A DNA stretch of 64,000 nt from NCBI RefSeq assembly GCF_001649575.2, contig NC_051430.1:18844296-18908295 (forward strand), read 5' to 3'. Below, in pieces: positions 61,251 to 64,000 of this stretch (the first letter of the stretch is position 1; each line of letters begins with the position of its first letter). The DNA comes from Kryptolebias marmoratus. Taxonomy: Eukaryota; Chordata; Actinopteri; Cyprinodontiformes; Rivulidae. The position numbers were made by a program, and so were the translations under genes. Under the pieces are notes generated by a model that was not told the origin of the DNA, did not search any database, and saw nothing but the letters and a program-made list of their open reading frames with translations.

Positions 61251-62957
61251 TGAGCAAATGTTAGAGGTGGAAATTTAATCCCACATGTTTTGACAAAACA
61301 AAGGAATCTACTTTGCAAGTTTTAAGAGAAACCTTTTTATGGAAGATGGGCACTTGGGGACTTTTGGAATTATGTAACATCTAAAATGATACTGTACATT
61401 TCATTGCACTGACTGATACCACTCTCACGATAGAGTATTTATCAACCAGCTGATCAACTTTAGATTTACTCAGCACTGATTCTGATCATTTATTTATTGT
61501 CCTGCAAACCTTTGTTCATTGAAAGCAGGCAATTTATTTTTATGGCCACCTCTAAAACTCAAGAATATATTTTTTTGAAACATAAATGCAATAGTGCAAT
61601 ATTGTTTTCCAAATGTCTCCAGTCTTTATGCTAAGCTAAACCAAACCATGCTAAACTCAGATAAACTAAATCTGGCCTCTTAATGAGAAAAAAATACTAT
61701 CATGAAACTAGCATTTTTGTCTCAACTAACTACTGAGAAGACTGCAAATCAGAGACTTGTCCTTTAAATAAAAGCATAAAATATTAAAACTAGTGGAATA
61801 AAACCCCCCAAAAAGTGAAATAGAAAGAATCTAATATAAAAGTTTAATTTGAAGGGAGTATTGTATTGAGCTGAATCTGCTAAACCTCCTGATTCATGTG
61901 ATGAGTGCATGTGTGATCAGATGAGTCGATATGCAGGTTTTTATAGTCAATCTGTCAAAAAAGGAATGGCCTTTGGAAATCAGACAGAACAGAAACAGAA
62001 TGATCAGATTCACCACAGCTGTGATCTGAATGTCTCCTCTTTCATCATCCTGATCACATCTGTATGCATAGTTACATCTCTGACTATTGCTCCAGTTTTC
62101 ACCGGGAGGACTTGTCACCTGTCTGACTGACCCACTGCCTGCAGTGGATACAGAGAGGAGAAAGAGGAGTCAAGCTCGGTCCGGAGGTAAAAATGGAATC
62201 AATACGGTGTAAAATATGCATGAATAAAAAAAAAACAGGAGGGAAAAGAGACTGAGGACTGGCATTTGCTTAAAGTGCCAGATACACAGAATTTACTTAG
62301 TCTATTTGGGCTGATCATGTATGACAAGATGTTTATTAATTTATCAAACTAAATTAAAGCTCATTTAAACTTTAAAACTTGATTGCCTACTAAAACAAGG
62401 TCAATCACATCTTCGAAAACCGTCCAAAAACATTTAAACTACTCCTAAGATTGTTAATTCACTACTAACTGAGTGAAATAACTACATCGGTAGTCCTTTG
62501 CCCTGCCAGCATTCACCATTTAAAGTTTGTTTCCTCTAAACTTTAATGCATTTCTTCATTAGCCACCAGAGTATTGAAGTGAGCAGTAAACATATAACCG
62601 AAGGCAGTAGGAGTGTCCTGAGTCCCGCTGCATGTGCTGAGGTAAAATCCTGCAAAAACTGAATGTTTGTGGCAGCTTCCCCCAAACGGGAAAAAATATC
62701 AATAAGAAAAAAAGAGAGATATGAAGAAAACAGAGGTGATTCACAGGGACACAAACATTTCGTCTTTAAGGGATTCTTAAGAAAAGAGGGAGCGCAGTGG
62801 TGCCTTAAAGTTTGTGAATGTGTTAGGAGTTTTTATGCTTGTGTAGAAAAATGAAGAGTGACAATTTTTATTACAAAACTACTAAAAAATACTGTTTTTT
62901 ATTATCCAAGATCTGTGAGAGGCAGAAGTACGTTAACCTTACTAATTAGCAGTAAAC

Positions 62958-63189
62958 TGTCATGGTTATTGGTATTTGTGTAAGCTTCTGTTTTGTTTCT
63001 GGTTTTCTGTTTGTTTCTGTGTTCATGTTTGCTGTCATTATTCACTCCTCCCCAGTCACTCTTTTGCCCTTGATTATCTGCCACGCCCATCTCCACCTGT
63101 AAGTCATTGTAATCACTCACCTGCGCCCACTTCCCATAATTATCCCCTGTGCATATAACCTGGTCATTTTCTCCACCACCCCGCTGGAT

Positions 63190-63259
<70 letters not shown>

Positions 63260-63426
63260 CTGTTCTGTTCTGTTCTGTTCTGTGTTCCGCTTTGTATCGT
63301 CCTGCCACGCCCTGCCCCTTCGTTTGGATTTTGTTTGTTTTTCCGGTTTGTTTAAGTAATAAATTAGTTTCTTTTTAAATATGATTCTTCGCTCTGGATT
63401 CGTCTCTGTCTCCCCTCGTCATGACA
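62958..63426 (+). mobile_element. solo LTR of an LTR retrotransposon
   Basis: 469 bp beginning TGTCATG and ending CATGACA (perfect 7-bp inverted ends with the usual TG...CA), flanked by a perfect 5-bp duplication taaac (62953-62957 and 63427-63431). It contains a TATA-like CATATAA (about 63152) and a poly(A) signal AATAAA (about 63357), in the order expected for U3-R-U5. No internal gag/pol sequence is attached, so it is a product of LTR-LTR recombination. Inside it sits a large TTG microsatellite. Confidence 0.88.
63192..63283 (+). repeat. compound (TTG)n-(TTCTG)n microsatellite
   Basis: About 22 TTG units (63192 to about 63259) are followed directly by about five TTCTG/TGTTC units. It lies wholly inside the solo LTR, so it expanded within a retroelement terminal repeat. 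Confidence 0.93.
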
Positions 63427-64000
63427 TAAACTTCAAAATAAAATCATGAAATACAGATAAAAGCAGACACTAAAGTAGTGTGCACGGCCGAGCTGCGAAG
63501 AGTTAATTGTAAGAAGCCATTAACATCCCGAAGTGTAATTGTTTTGCACAGAGTAATAGACTTTACCTCCTCCTTTCTGATGTGCAGAGCTCATCAACAG
63601 TTTTTTTGGTTGCAGAAATTACAGCACAACAGCAAATAAAGGCAAAGGTTTATGTACTTTTACCCCTCAAAAACATTCACTCCTCTTCTTCTTCAAAAAA
63701 AATTAGTTTCTTTTGTCAAAATTTAGATTTGAACACCTGATAACTCTAAAGCCGGAGCTAAAAGAGATGCTATAAAAGGTGTTACAAGAACTAAATGTTC
63801 ATGCAGTGCTAAAACCAAAAAGAATAGGAACTGGATTAAATGATGAGAAGAACAGTGAAGGGTTTCTGGAGTCCAAAAACACCTAATGCAGAAAAGTCGC
63901 AACGGTTCACAAACTTTTAGCACCGCTGCATTTTTATTAGAAAAGTCGTTTTGGGTCAAGGCAGAAGGGACAGTGGTACGGTGGGGATGGGCTGCACTGT

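Larger units (their letters stand above)
57819..64000 (-). other. ank1: ank1 intron sequence, no exon recognised
   Basis: No frame on the minus strand matches the ankyrin death domain or ZU5 region, so this stretch is read as one large ank1 intron. It contains a half-copy of the TTAA MITE, a LINE- or SINE-like tail near 61213-61250, purine-rich low-complexity DNA near 60540-60860 and a solo LTR. Confidence 0.55.

Noticed and set aside
58000..64000. Search for the ankyrin death domain exons
   Set aside because: No minus-strand frame resembles it; it should lie past the window edge.
1..64000. tRNA, rRNA, CRISPR or bacterial-type operons
   Set aside because: None seen; the window is plainly vertebrate nuclear DNA.

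Overview
The window is vertebrate genomic DNA, most likely from a percomorph-type teleost. The genes are split into many short exons with GT-AG introns. The introns are AT-rich and compact, the proteins match fish and mammal families, and the repeats (tRNA-derived SINE, hAT- and piggyBac-type MITEs, a solo LTR, LINE remnants) are of kinds common in ray-finned fish. All gene models were built by hand, by translating exons and checking splice-site phase.

Left half, + strand unless noted: 3' part of osbp2 (oxysterol-binding protein 2, to 11372) with a possibly very long 3' UTR (to about 15.6 kb); a roughly 25-exon gene for a ~1,000-residue coiled-coil protein that I cannot name (16904-24597), with two RFX-type X-boxes just upstream; ccdc117 on the - strand (26002-27885); and tcn2 (transcobalamin, 29116-31711). 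The human counterparts osbp2, tcn2 and ccdc117 all lie in 22q12, so this is one conserved synteny block.

Right half: dguok (mitochondrial deoxyguanosine kinase, 32906-35544, +); a three-exon Nodal-family ligand, probably southpaw (36419-38137, +); eif4ebp1 (- strand, 40280-43066); and the 3' end of ank1 (- strand, 48612 to beyond 57818). The ank1 part includes the internal first exon of the small muscle ankyrin sAnk1 (54631-54849). Nodal, a 4E-BP and an ankyrin together resemble human 10q21-22 (NODAL, EIF4EBP2, ANK3) and 8p11 (EIF4EBP1, ANK1). This suggests an ancient linkage in which the 8p11-type copy kept its Nodal gene in fish.

The genes do not form a single pathway. They cover sterol transport (osbp2), B12 transport (tcn2), mitochondrial nucleotide salvage (dguok), left-right/mesendoderm signalling (Nodal), cap-dependent translation control (eif4ebp1) and membrane skeleton or sarcoplasmic reticulum anchoring (ank1).

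The oddest structure is one intron of the coiled-coil gene (22836-23643). It is a single large imperfect palindrome carrying 20 copies of ACTAGT, and its two ends coincide with the splice sites. Other well-supported elements are a hAT-type MITE with a perfect 8-bp target duplication, three copies of a TTAA-flanked foldback MITE family inside or near ank1, and a solo LTR with a perfect 5-bp duplication and a large internal TTG microsatellite.
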